A stretch of 64,000 nt of DNA from an uncultured Paracoccaceae bacterium (GCA_947498985.1 CANMMF010000005.1:248001-312000), one strand, 5' to 3'; positions 46,941 to 55,457 are shown, counted from the first letter of the stretch. Notes: generated from the sequence alone by a model not told the origin. Translations and numbers: made by a program.

Positions 46941-48668
46941 GTGTCGAACGAAGACAGCAATACGATAATATCAGAACTTTACGATTTGGTAGCATCTCCG
47001 GATCAGTACGACGCGTTCATGCTACAACTTCAGTCAAAGCTTGAGACGATGCGGTCGGATGGCCGCACAGGCGAGACGGGCAAAATCCTTGAGCACATGT
47101 CGCGCGCTGCATCGCTCGTCGACATCGTTACGCCGTGGCGCAAGGAGACGGACGCTGATCTGCATAAAGCCCTTGCACAACGCATGCAGGCGACATTAGC
47201 CCTCGACGAGGCAGGCAATATCATCGATGCCAATAGTGCCGCCAAGGTCGTGTTTGATCTTGTGCCCGGTGGCGACCTTTCTGTTTTCCCGATTGATGCG
47301 GAGGAACTCCAGCGCTTGCGTATGCGGGTTCGGCAGATAGTCGTGCAGCCGGAGAAACTCAATCAGCCCAATGACGTCCTACGATTTCACAATATTCTAT
47401 CCCGACGTCCGCTGCTGGTCAGGATAGAACCCTATACCCAAGAAGCAACCAAACGACGTTTTGCGATACTGCGCACGAGCGATATAGGCTGGCCCAGTCA
47501 TTTGGGCCCCATTCTTCAGGATCTCTTTGACCTCAGCCGTGCTGAGATCGACGTTGTGCGGCTTCTGGTGGAAGGTTTGAAGGTCAAGGAGATCGCCGCG
47601 CGGCGTCGGGCGTCCACCACCACCATTCGCAGTCAGTTGCAGTCGATTTTCTCCAAGACCGACACTAAGGATCAGATGGATTGTGTCCGCATGGTTTTTG
47701 GCCTCTCGTTGATGCATGAAGTGGACGAAGGCAATCTTGTCGCCGCCCGGATTGAAGCGGCGAACCAGACAGCTTTTTTCCCGCGCGAAGATCAGCGGCA
47801 TGTCGTCACTCAGCACGATGGGCGAAAGCTGGAATATTCCGATTTCGGCGCTCAGGAGGGTCCCTGCATCCTGTGGTATCACGACCAGGCGTTTGGTGAT
47901 GTGTGGTTCAAAGAACCCGTGCGGTTGGCTCAGCGGCGCGGCCTCAGGCTGATCGGGCCACTGCGCCCGGGATTTGGGCAAACCACGATCTATTCAGGTG
48001 AGGCGAGCGAGCCGCGCGATTTTGCCCCCGATGTGCGCTGGCTTTTGGATCACCTGAAGATAGACCGAGTCGCCATTGTATCTTCGAGCCTGGGGTTGAT
48101 GCATGCCTTGGCGCTGGCAAAGTTGGAGCCGGACCGTGTGGCCTCCATCACGGCCTGCCATCCGTTATTACCAGTGCGGACTGATGAGGATCTGGAGGGG
48201 ACCAATGGTTATAATTACCTAATCCCTCACGCGCGTCTCCATTTCCCAGCGTCGCTGAAGTTTTTGGTCAAAGCCGGGTTTGCCTTTGTCATGCGTTCTG
48301 GACCGGGCGCTTTTGGGAAAGCCGTGATGCGGGCTTCGCCCCGCGATGTAGAATGGATCATGCGGCCCGATATTCTACCGGTGATGATCCACGGTCGGCG
48401 GGTACATCGCGATCAGGGGTACGTCGGCAATTTCGGCGATCTTAATTACCGCAAGGACTGGAGCCCGCTTTTGGAGCAGTGCCCCGTGCCTGTGCGCCTT
48501 GTCATCGGAGAGTATGACCGCAATGTGCAATGGGGTGCTGCCCGGAGGTGGTCAGAGGCGCTCGACCAGGTCGAACTGCATGTGCTGCCCGATAGCGGAT
48601 ACATGGTCTTTCACCAGCAGTATGGCCAGATCATCGACTGGGCCCAGGCGGACCTGACGCAAGGTTAA
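46941..48668 (+). CDS. LuxR-type HTH regulator fused to an alpha/beta-hydrolase domain
   Basis: A 575-residue protein. Residues about 1-180 are a PAS-like or regulator-specific domain (ATLALDEAGNIIDANSAAKVVFDL). Residues 196-255 are a LuxR/GerE helix-turn-helix (FDLSRAEIDVVRLLVEGLKVKEIAARR, STTTIRSQLQSIFSKT). Residues 285-575 are an alpha/beta-hydrolase fold: nucleophile elbow VSSSLG with Ser383, acid GEYDRNV with Asp526. In the usual GH motif position the sequence is DSGYMVFH, so Tyr554 replaces the catalytic His. The hydrolase part may thus be a ligand receptor rather than an esterase. A BCCT transporter gene follows 134 bases downstream. Confidence 0.85.
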   Translation: MSNEDSNTIISELYDLVASPDQYDAFMLQLQSKLETMRSDGRTGETGKILEHMSRAASLVDIVTPWRKETDADLHKALAQRMQATLALDEAGNIIDANSAAKVVFDLVPGGDLSVFPIDAEELQRLRMRVRQIVVQPEKLNQPNDVLRFHNILSRRPLLVRIEPYTQEATKRRFAILRTSDIGWPSHLGPILQDLFDLSRAEIDVVRLLVEGLKVKEIAARRRASTTTIRSQLQSIFSKTDTKDQMDCVRMVFGLSLMHEVDEGNLVAARIEAANQTAFFPREDQRHVVTQHDGRKLEYSDFGAQEGPCILWYHDQAFGDVWFKEPVRLAQRRGLRLIGPLRPGFGQTTIYSGEASEPRDFAPDVRWLLDHLKIDRVAIVSSSLGLMHALALAKLEPDRVASITACHPLLPVRTDEDLEGTNGYNYLIPHARLHFPASLKFLVKAGFAFVMRSGPGAFGKAVMRASPRDVEWIMRPDILPVMIHGRRVHRDQGYVGNFGDLNYRKDWSPLLEQCPVPVRLVIGEYDRNVQWGAARRWSEALDQVELHVLPDSGYMVFHQQYGQIIDWAQADLTQG

Positions 48669-48671
48669 TCT

Positions 48672-48689
48672 ATCCTTCAACTGAAGGAT
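48672..48689 (+). terminator. Stem-loop after the LuxR-hydrolase gene
   Basis: Perfect 7-bp stem ATCCTTC/GAAGGAT with a 4-base loop, 4 bases after the stop. There is no T-run, so it may attenuate rather than fully stop transcription towards the BCCT gene. Confidence 0.45.
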
Positions 48690-48802
48690 GCGCCCCGCTG
48701 TCACGACCCCTAAGACCAGCGCCGGGGGGGTAGTTCTCTCAATTTTTTCAGAATTTTAAATTCGGCGGCCCGGCCTCCGGAGCAAGAGAGGATGTGTTTA
48801 TT

Positions 48803-50392
48803 ATGTCGATCCGCCCGGAGATCCTAAGCACTCGGTCAATTCAAAGAACCACGAGCGGATTTTACAAAGGGTTCAACCTGCCCGTTGCCTTCGGCGCCAT
48901 GGTCATTGTCCTGGTCTTGATCCTATGGATCGTGTTCTTTCCGCAGTCCGCAACGGCGAGCCTGTCGATGGGGCGGGAGCTCACCCTAAGCGGGTTCCGC
49001 GGGTGGTACGTTTACGCCCTGGCAGGCTTCGTTTTGTTCTGTGTGATCCTTGTCTGCCTGCCCATATCGGGCCATATCCGCTTGGGGCCTGACGATGCTG
49101 AACCGGATTTTTCGACCGGCTCCTGGCTCTCGATGATGTTTTGTGCCGGCATCGGTGCCGGGGTTTTGATCTATGCCGTGGCCGAGCCATTAGCCCATTT
49201 CGAGATGAATCCGAAGGTTCTGGTGGGTGCTCTGGTGGCGGGCTCCCCAGAAGCCGCCGCGTCGGCCTTGTCCTATACCTATCTGCACTGGGGGCTTTCG
49301 GCCTGGTCTTGCTACGCAGTTCTGGGCCTTAGCATCGCGCTTTACAGTCATCGCTACGGTATGCCGCTCACGATCCGAACCGCGCTCGCTCCGCTTTTGG
49401 GGAAACGCTATGGCGCAGCGTTTGGCAATGTCATCGACATATTCTCCATCGTCGCCATTGTGACGGGCGTGGCCACGACCTTGGGCTATGGCGTCGCGCA
49501 GTTTGTGTCCGGGGCGGCTGCTGTGACTGGGATCGACGCGCTCAGAGCGGATGACGGAGAGCCGCAAGTCTTCTGGCAATTGGGAGCACTGGGTCTTGCC
49601 GCACTCATCGCGACCGGGTCAGTTGTATCGGGCCTTGGCCGCGGCATCAAATGGCTATCCAACTTGAGCACCGGATTATTCTTCTTGGTTCTAGCCACTT
49701 TCGTCCTGATCGCAGGAAGCGGCGCCTCAATCGCCCGCTATGGGACGGCAATCCGCGATTACCTGTTCGAGTTTCCGGTGACAGCAACACTGGTGGCCAA
49801 CAACACGGGTGAGTTGGCAGATTGGCAAACGGATTGGACGATCTTCTATTGGGCATGGTGGATCGCCTTTGCCCCCTTTGTCGCTCTCTTTCTGGCGCGA
49901 GTGTCGCGAGGGCGAACGCTGAGAGCTTTTGTCTTAGGCTGCATGTTCATCCCCGTCACGGTCTGCACCCTCTGGTTCGCGTTCGTCGCTGGAGCTGCGT
50001 TGGACTGGCAATTGGCAGGTGGCGCACCGAACCTGTCGGCCTTCCCTATTTCCGCGCAAATCTACGAGACGTTCCGGGCTTATACCGGCGGCATGGTCTC
50101 GCTTGTCGGCAACAGCATCATCGCGGTTTTGATGTTGATGCTTTTGATCACCACGATGAACGCCGCCATCCTTGCGATTAACACAATTGCCGCCGGCGGC
50201 TTGGATGCCGTGCAACCCAAAGGCCATGTGATCTTGTGGGGAAGTGCCGTAACGATCATCATCGGCGCGCTCGTCACCGCAGGTGGAACGGAGTCAATCC
50301 GTGATGCGATGATCCTCGGCGCATTGCCGTTTTCCTTTGTGATCGCATTATCAATTGTATCAATCACACTAAGCATAATTTTTGAATCGTAA
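48803..50392 (+). CDS. BCCT-family transporter (betaine/carnitine/choline type)
   Basis: A 529-residue protein with about 12 membrane helices. BCCT signatures are FCAGIGAGVLIYAVAEP, LSYTYLHWGLSAWSCYAVLG (the GLSAW-containing helix) and the IFYWAWWIAFAPFVALFLARVSRGRTLR segment with the Trp box. It would take up a quaternary ammonium or sulfonium compound with Na+ or H+. There are no long cytoplasmic N- or C-terminal osmosensing extensions. The ATG at 48803 is used; a GTG at 48794 is in frame. It is probably controlled by the upstream LuxR-hydrolase protein. Confidence 0.93.
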   Translation: MSIRPEILSTRSIQRTTSGFYKGFNLPVAFGAMVIVLVLILWIVFFPQSATASLSMGRELTLSGFRGWYVYALAGFVLFCVILVCLPISGHIRLGPDDAEPDFSTGSWLSMMFCAGIGAGVLIYAVAEPLAHFEMNPKVLVGALVAGSPEAAASALSYTYLHWGLSAWSCYAVLGLSIALYSHRYGMPLTIRTALAPLLGKRYGAAFGNVIDIFSIVAIVTGVATTLGYGVAQFVSGAAAVTGIDALRADDGEPQVFWQLGALGLAALIATGSVVSGLGRGIKWLSNLSTGLFFLVLATFVLIAGSGASIARYGTAIRDYLFEFPVTATLVANNTGELADWQTDWTIFYWAWWIAFAPFVALFLARVSRGRTLRAFVLGCMFIPVTVCTLWFAFVAGAALDWQLAGGAPNLSAFPISAQIYETFRAYTGGMVSLVGNSIIAVLMLMLLITTMNAAILAINTIAAGGLDAVQPKGHVILWGSAVTIIIGALVTAGGTESIRDAMILGALPFSFVIALSIVSITLSIIFES

Positions 50393-50716
50393 CAGCAGCG
50401 CAAAGAGGTTAACCCGACTTAGCGTCTTAGCTATGCGTCCAAGTGTTGCCAAAAGCCGCCATTCCGGTCGGTTTCGCGAGTGGCAAGTTTGTCCGCATTG
50501 CTGCCAGACATCGCCAGAGGCTTCGTGAGAGGCTGCACAGTGCAGTATGCGCTATCCCGCGTGCAAGACCCGCGTGCGGCCGTCTACGCGCCTCCTGAGG
50601 GCCTTCTATCGCCCGTTTCTTAACGGCGGAAAACGGGCGCTCGGCCCTCCTGCAGGCAAAAAACTCGAGAGGCAACCTGTCGCGCCTGTTTCTACAGGAA
50701 AAAACAGGGAACCTAA
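50393..50716 (+). other. Non-coding stretch after the BCCT gene
   Basis: 324 bases without a convincing gene on either strand. There is GGTTAACCC near 50408 and no T-rich terminator that I can define. It probably contains scar sequence from transposon activity. Confidence 0.35.
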
Positions 50717-50977
50717 ATGGCCAAGCGCATTCGTGCGCGGGCCACCCGCCGGGCTGGCGAGCTTCTCAAGCAGATCCCGCCTGCAGCAAATCACCACGCG
50801 AAATCTAGTGGTGGGGGCGCCCCTACCACTAGAAAATCGGCAGCCACCGAGGCGGGACTTTCGCGTAGGCAAGCGATAGACGCCAAGAGGCTCGCCAACA
50901 TCCCGGAGGATCAGTTTGAGCAGATGGTCGAGGACGGCGAGACCGTGACCGCCATGGCGCGTGTTGGAACGCAATAA
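50717..50977 (+). CDS. Small phage/island protein, possibly an N-terminally truncated copy
   Basis: An 86-residue basic protein. It begins MAKRIRARATRRAGELLKQI and has SAATEAGLSRRQAIDAKRLANIPEDQFEQMVEDGE, a pattern I know from the C-terminal part of longer hypothetical phage proteins near methyltransferase or replication genes. The start here may therefore be that of a truncated gene. Confidence 0.6.
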   Translation: MAKRIRARATRRAGELLKQIPPAANHHAKSSGGGAPTTRKSAATEAGLSRRQAIDAKRLANIPEDQFEQMVEDGETVTAMARVGTQ

Positions 50978-51492
50978 CCGAAGAAAACCTCATGTGCCGC
51001 TTTTTGTGAGGCGGTCATGGGGGGAAGATGATCCAGGCGACAAATGCTAGACTGATTGTTGGTATGCGGCTGCGGTTGGTTGGCCTTCGATTGAGCTCTT
51101 GCGAGCCCGGACGTTGCCTACAACCAGAATTCACTCTCCATGAAATTTTAGTCAATGGGTTCTGAAGCTCCCTCAAGTGCGGCGTAAAAGGGATTTACCA
51201 GCACTTTGGCAAACAGCACGTGCACCGCTACACAGCGGAGTTTGATTTCCGGTGCGACAATTGCGTTTCGAACGGTGTTGATGATCAGGAACGCGGTGAA
51301 ATCGCGCTACGTTCCGCAGTTGACAAACGCCTGACATATCAAGGACCTGACGCAAAAACTGTCTAAAAAGCCCTGATTCCATTGACGGAATCGCTAGCGG
51401 ACTCTATGTTCGATGTGCGGCCCTTGCTCAGTGACAAGCCCCCTCGGGCGCTTCTTTCGGGATAGCTGAGATAGCGGGCCGCGCTTTCTTTT
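50978..51492. other. Scar region with a second transposase remnant
   Basis: 515 bases between two small genes, without an intact gene. It contains the IS1595-type fragment (51166-51366). 51000-51160 shows nothing recognisable. Confidence 0.5.
51166..51366 (+). pseudogene. IS1595-family (ISXO2-like) transposase, C-terminal remnant
   Basis: The plus strand from 51166 encodes SSLKCGVKGIYQHFGKQHVH followed by RYTAEFDFRCDNCVSNGVDD, then KRLTYQGP and a stop at 51364. This is the C-terminal end of the DDE domain of ISXO2-like transposases (canonical HLHRYLAEFDFRYN). A stop codon directly precedes it, so only the last 66 codons remain. Confidence 0.78.
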
Positions 51493-52149
51493 TCAGTAGT
51501 AATGCGCCTCTCCGGTCTTCCAGAGATCATATTCCGTGTAGATTTGCTTTGCGATTTTGTCTCGCCAAACTTCGTCACCGCGTTCCCACTTGCGCTGAAT
51601 TGCCCAAGCGCAATAGTCGGCAACCTGAAGGCATGGGTCAGCTACCGCACGCGGAAAAAAGGTCTTCCACTGCTGGCTTTGAACCGTCTGTTGCATCACG
51701 TCATTTACGGCGGCTGTGTATACAGCCTGGCCCTTTTTCGTGCCAAGTGCTGCAGCAGTAATCATTGCCTCGGTATGACCCTTTAAGAGCTTGGGGCCAA
51801 CGTGCTTGAAGTGGTAGAACCAAGCATACTTGTAGAAGGCCTCATTGGTGTGGCGGGTGTGGGGCTGGGCTTTGGATTTCTCAAGTAGGGTAGCGTCAAT
51901 TCGCATGTCGTGATTGCCGATAAAATCGAATACCTCTGTGCGAACATCGTTCTTGTCTTCAGTCGCGTGAAACTGCTCCCTTACCGGAAGGCCGCGCCAG
52001 ACCATATCCCGCCTGAGCTCTAACAGGCCATCGCCAATAGTGCAGTCTTCAATCTGGACCGTGCAAACTAGAAAATACTTGCTGGCGCGATTATTCTTGA
52101 GGAACGCGAAGCAGCCCGCCTCGTCTGAAAAAATGTAGCTTCGTGACAT
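51493..52149 (-). CDS. DUF3800 domain protein
   Basis: A 218-residue protein with the DUF3800 motifs: YIFSDEAG at the N-terminus (first Asp of an RNase H-like site) and DPCLQVADYCAWAIQRKWERGD near the C-terminus (second acidic motif). A nuclease fold is predicted for the family, and members occur on islands and near defence genes, but the activity is not proven. Its ATG at 52149 is 14 bases from the TTG of the divergent zinc-finger gene, so the two share a very short promoter region. Confidence 0.85.
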   Translation of the reverse strand: MSRSYIFSDEAGCFAFLKNNRASKYFLVCTVQIEDCTIGDGLLELRRDMVWRGLPVREQFHATEDKNDVRTEVFDFIGNHDMRIDATLLEKSKAQPHTRHTNEAFYKYAWFYHFKHVGPKLLKGHTEAMITAAALGTKKGQAVYTAAVNDVMQQTVQSQQWKTFFPRAVADPCLQVADYCAWAIQRKWERGDEVWRDKIAKQIYTEYDLWKTGEAHYY

Positions 52150-52163
52150 AGCTGGAGATTGGT

Positions 52164-52424
52164 TTGCCGGAAAAACAGAGTCAACTCGAACGCTTCAAGG
52201 AAGCTGCCCTCGAACTCGGGGCGGACGACGACGAAGCAAGGTTCAACGAGCGCCCTCGCGGCATCGTCACGCCCGCCAAAAAGGTCTGCCCTGAGTGCGA
52301 TCATGTCTTCCAGGGCAACGGCTGGGACGGCATCGACGCGCACTGGCGCTCGAAGCACGAAGATGTAATGCCATACGAGGAAGCGTGGCCCCTACTTCGA
52401 TCCGGCAAGTACACCAATAGCTGA
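52164..52424 (+). CDS. Small C2H2 zinc-finger-like protein
   Basis: An 86-residue acidic protein. The segment VCPECDHVFQGNGWDGIDAHWRSKHE has Cys-x2-Cys and His-x4-His, a C2H2-type zinc site. The start is TTG with GGAG 8 bases upstream. It is divergent from the DUF3800 gene. The function is unknown. Confidence 0.72.
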   Translation: MPEKQSQLERFKEAALELGADDDEARFNERPRGIVTPAKKVCPECDHVFQGNGWDGIDAHWRSKHEDVMPYEEAWPLLRSGKYTNS

Positions 52425-52531
52425 GTAGCGGGCTGTCGTGCAGTCCAAGAATTGATTGCAAGTAGGTTTGTCAAAAAAACACTCGCTCAAGCCTGCCTGT
52501 AAGCGAAATTTGCTACCTTTGCCAAAGCTAT

Positions 52532-52669
52532 TTAGCGGGCCAGCACTCCCCACGGGATAACGCCCATCGCCGCTAGAACCAGCAGAACAATGGTAATGGC
52601 TGTGAGTTCGGCAAGCCAGCCCCATCCATCGCCTTGCGACAGCGGATCGTATTTGTCTCTACGTTTCAT
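52532..52669 (-). CDS. 45-residue single-helix membrane protein overlapping the HTH gene
   Basis: Read directly from the bases: ATG at 52669, stop TAA at 52532. The product is MKRRDKYDPLSQGDGWGW, then a hydrophobic helix LTAITIVLLVLAAMGVI, then PWGVLAR. Its ATG overlaps the stop of the HTH regulator (ATGA), so the two are co-translated. A membrane effector, toxin or exclusion peptide controlled by the HTH protein is possible. Confidence 0.7.
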   Translation of the reverse strand: MKRRDKYDPLSQGDGWGWLAELTAITIVLLVLAAMGVIPWGVLAR

Positions 52670-52902
52670 TCTTCGCTCCTCCAAGCCACGCCTGGTCCGC
52701 TACTAACGTCCCCAGTCTCTAGGAACTGTGCGCCATGCTTTTGCAGGGCATTCTTTAGCGCCTCCGCAGACCGCATATTGATACCGCCTTTTCCACCTTC
52801 AAGTCGAGAAATCGTAGCGGGCGCGACGCCTGCAATTTCAGCCAGCTCGCGCACTCCAAGTCTCGCCGCGGTTCGAGCCATGCGTAGTTGTTCCGGCGTC
52901 AT
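52666..52902 (-). CDS. XRE-type helix-turn-helix repressor
   Basis: A 78-residue protein from the ATG at 52902: TPEQLRMARTAARLGVRELAEIAGVAPATISRLEGGKGGINMRSAEALKNAL is a Cro/CI-type HTH. CAGGGAT lies upstream. Divergent orientation to the 53011 operon and an inverted repeat in its leader fit the immunity repressor of the element. A longer frame to 52932 exists but would cover the operator. Confidence 0.9.
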   Translation of the reverse strand: MTPEQLRMARTAARLGVRELAEIAGVAPATISRLEGGKGGINMRSAEALKNALQKHGAQFLETGDVSSGPGVAWRSEE

Positions 52903-52905
52903 AGT

Positions 52906-52920
52906 TGTATCCCTGATACA
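52906..52920. promoter_or_regulatory. Repressor operator TGTATC-CCT-GATACA
   Basis: 6-bp inverted repeat with a 3-base centre, 4 bases before the HTH start codon, within its leader. It is the likely autoregulatory site of the XRE repressor. Confidence 0.65.
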
Positions 52921-52938
52921 AAAAGTTGGCACGTGGTA

Positions 52939-52968
52939 TTGACATAGGCATATCCACGTACTAATTAT
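52939..52968 (+). promoter_or_regulatory. Promoter of the 53011 gene cluster
   Basis: TTGACA (52939-52944), a consensus -35, then 17 bases and TAATTA (52962-52967) as -10, 44 bases before the 53011 start. It lies next to the repressor operator. Confidence 0.65.
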
Positions 52969-53010
52969 CTATCACAAGGTTACAACAATGCAAGCCAGAG
53001 GTACATTGCC

Positions 53011-53625
53011 ATGAAAGCCCGCATCGTAGACATCACGAACGCCCGCCCGGTCTACAACCTGGCTGCAATTATGGATGCGGCCCACACGGCAACCCGGGCA
53101 TGTGTGAAATCTACGGTTGCCTACCGTGGCTGGACCTACGCGGCGATTTTCGCAAGGCAGCTCAGCAGGATTTGGGCGGAAGCCAAGGCTAAGGCCGTAG
53201 CTGCCCAGCCCGTGACCCGCGCTGAGATCCTGCACCGCGCAATTGCCTGCCTCGAAGCCAAAGAGCGCACCACGCCGGAAGACCGGGAAAAAATGGTGGA
53301 GTTGCGGGCGGAGCTGCACAGGGCCAACGCGTCAGATTACGACGAGAAGCGTGGACTGATCGAGGCGGAGAAGGGTCGTATCGTGGCTGTGACCTTCACC
53401 AAGAAAGACGGCACAGAACGCGAAATGAAGGTTCAGCCTGCAAAGCTGAAATTCCACGTCAAGGGCGATGCGGCAGCCGATGCCAGGCAGCGCGCCGTCG
53501 CCACCCGCAAGGCCCGTCATCCAAACCTGCTGCCAGTCTGGGACGTGGACGCGCAGGCACCTCGCTCAATCAACCTTGGCACCGTGACCCGCATCGCAGC
53601 AGGCGGTCATGTCCATGTTTTCTGA
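53011..53625 (+). CDS. Unknown element protein, first gene of the right operon
   Basis: A 204-residue basic protein. The N-terminus is helical. The end has a short beta-rich domain, GRIVAVTFTKKDGTEREMKVQ, and PNLLPVWDVDAQAPRSINLGTVTRIAAGG, a pattern of small SH3-like domains seen in phage and plasmid proteins. It is first after the TTGACA promoter, so it is probably an early gene under the XRE repressor. Confidence 0.7.
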   Translation: MKARIVDITNARPVYNLAAIMDAAHTATRACVKSTVAYRGWTYAAIFARQLSRIWAEAKAKAVAAQPVTRAEILHRAIACLEAKERTTPEDREKMVELRAELHRANASDYDEKRGLIEAEKGRIVAVTFTKKDGTEREMKVQPAKLKFHVKGDAAADARQRAVATRKARHPNLLPVWDVDAQAPRSINLGTVTRIAAGGHVHVF

Positions 53626-53653
53626 GATGGAAGCCTTCAAGAGGGATGAAAGC

Positions 53654-53950
53654 ATGGCGTCCGAAACAGCAACAGCCATCGCCAAGCGCGGCTATGAGAG
53701 CGCATATGAACTCTACTGCTCTGCCGCACCGTCCGGGGAGAAGGAGAAGGCGTTCGCAGCGCTGATGAACGCCGAAAAGGCTCTGCTTACTTCACCCATG
53801 ACCACGCCAGAAGACGTCGCCATGAAGCTCGAGTATGCGCTGGCGGAGGGTCTCTGTGGAGACACGCTGGCGGGCGATGTGGAGGGCCTGGATAAGGCGA
53901 TGTTCCAGAGCATGATTGGCGTTTTGCGCGGCCAGAGCGCGAAAGCCTGA
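53654..53950 (+). CDS. Unknown helical element protein
   Basis: A 98-residue protein from the ATG at 53654, chosen for the GAGGGA site 7 bases upstream; an ATG at 53609 would overlap the previous gene. It is helical and acidic (ETATAIAKRGYESAYELYCS, ALMNAEKALLTSPMTTPED). It shares a similar idea with the next gene (LIGAEKALAAIP), so the two may be distant relatives. Confidence 0.65.
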   Translation: MASETATAIAKRGYESAYELYCSAAPSGEKEKAFAALMNAEKALLTSPMTTPEDVAMKLEYALAEGLCGDTLAGDVEGLDKAMFQSMIGVLRGQSAKA

Positions 53951-54017
53951 GACTGTAAATCTACCACCAGCAATAGGCGGGCGCGTTCAGGTAGCCCGCC
54001 GCCAAGAGGGAACCACA

Positions 54018-54770
54018 ATGAAAAATCCAGTCGAAAAGGCAATTGCCAACCTTACGCGCGCCCGGGCAAACCACAAACTGGCTGTCACCGCGCTAGCGGA
54101 AGCCGAGAAACTGGACGGCGCCTCCGGGGACTGCTCCGCGAATGTTGAAGCAAGACTTGTTGCCCCGGCCATGCAAGCCTTGATTGGCGCTGAAAAGGCC
54201 CTGGCCGCTATCCCCGCCGTCACACTGGGCGAGGCGACAGCAAAGCTTAGCGAACTTCTGAACAGCGATATCGCGCCGTGCACACTCAAGTCGCTCAAGC
54301 ATGATCTGGACACGGTTACCCCTGCGGGGCTTGCGCTGCGCCATGCGTCGGCCAATGGGCACACGCCACCCGCCAGTATCCTCTCAGAGGACGGCGCACC
54401 CTCTGATGAGCTGTTGAAATACTGCGGTGACCACGGGCTATCGCTCGATGCGGTGTTTCGCTGGGATGCGATGGAGACCACACCCAGCAAACTATGGGAT
54501 CTGGCCGAGCGTGCTGCACGGTCGGGCGAAAGCCTGGACGAGCTCATGAGCGACGCGGAGGCTACCGAAGCGCCAAAGGCCGGATCAGAGCAGGCTGGGG
54601 TAGAGGATTACGAGCTGCGACTGTCTGAACTCGCCAATCTTGTCCACGCCCTCCAAATCGCATGCTGGCAATACGCACAGGAGACGCACAAGGGCGGAGC
54701 CGCGCAAACCCAAAGCGCGATTATCGGGCTCGGGGATGCGATGGAAAAGGTGCTTGAAGGTTATCCTTGA
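54018..54770 (+). CDS. Unknown helical element protein
   Basis: A 250-residue protein with GAGGGAA before the ATG at 54018. It is almost entirely helical; residues 1-60 and the AEKALAAIPAVTLGEATAKL section resemble the gene before it. The C-terminal part is acidic. I recognise no family. Confidence 0.68.
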   Translation: MKNPVEKAIANLTRARANHKLAVTALAEAEKLDGASGDCSANVEARLVAPAMQALIGAEKALAAIPAVTLGEATAKLSELLNSDIAPCTLKSLKHDLDTVTPAGLALRHASANGHTPPASILSEDGAPSDELLKYCGDHGLSLDAVFRWDAMETTPSKLWDLAERAARSGESLDELMSDAEATEAPKAGSEQAGVEDYELRLSELANLVHALQIACWQYAQETHKGGAAQTQSAIIGLGDAMEKVLEGYP

Positions 54771-54849
54771 TGGGCCGTTCTTTGGCCACCGCAAACTGAT
54801 GATCAGCGGCATACTTCGCTGCTGATCCATATTTTGAGAATTTGAGGCT

Positions 54850-55344
54850 ATGAATTTTTATGCACGCAACCGGCGCTGGTCAGACCATTACTTGCCCGAG
54901 ATCAAACATATCGTCGGACGGCATCTGTTGCGCGAAGCGCCAGATGTTCTGGACTGGCACCAAGCAACGGACCTTATGCTGTTTTCGGCACGGGACACGC
55001 GGATCGCAGCCCGCGTGCGCAGGCCCGGCTATGCAGAGCGATATCCTTTCGAGATCACCATTCGGTCTGAGTCGGCTGGCGGGGCGGAGACCGAGCTTTC
55101 CAAAATCGTCAACGGCAAGGGCGATTGGATGTTCTACGGCCACGCAGGCGCAGATGGTCACCACCTGTCTCGCTGGTGGCTGATCGATCTGTGCGCATTC
55201 CGTGCCGCCCTTATCCGGCAGGCAACGAATGGCTATCCGATCCGCTGCGGTGACAAACGCAACCCGGACGGAACTGCTTTCAAATGGTTCGACATCAGGA
55301 GCTTTCCGCCGGAGCCGAGGCTAGTTGTGGCCTCATCACTATGA
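54850..55344 (+). CDS. Putative phage nuclease-fold protein
   Basis: A 164-residue protein. Residues about 36-75 (WHQATDLMLFSARDTRIAARVR, then YPFEITIRS) give a D-x(26)-E-x-T arrangement (Asp41, Glu68) like a degenerate PD-(D/E)XK nuclease core, followed by GDWMFYGHAG. Such proteins are common in prophages. The catalytic Lys is not obvious, so activity is uncertain. It is the last element gene before the tRNA end. Confidence 0.62.
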   Translation: MNFYARNRRWSDHYLPEIKHIVGRHLLREAPDVLDWHQATDLMLFSARDTRIAARVRRPGYAERYPFEITIRSESAGGAETELSKIVNGKGDWMFYGHAGADGHHLSRWWLIDLCAFRAALIRQATNGYPIRCGDKRNPDGTAFKWFDIRSFPPEPRLVVASSL

Positions 55345-55457
55345 TTAATAGCGACCAGTATCACCGCAGTCTCCGTCACGTTGGGGGATGCACTGGGGGA
55401 CATCGGCAAGTACCGCCGCAAAAATTACATTAAAATTAATGACTTGCTGAATAGGAT

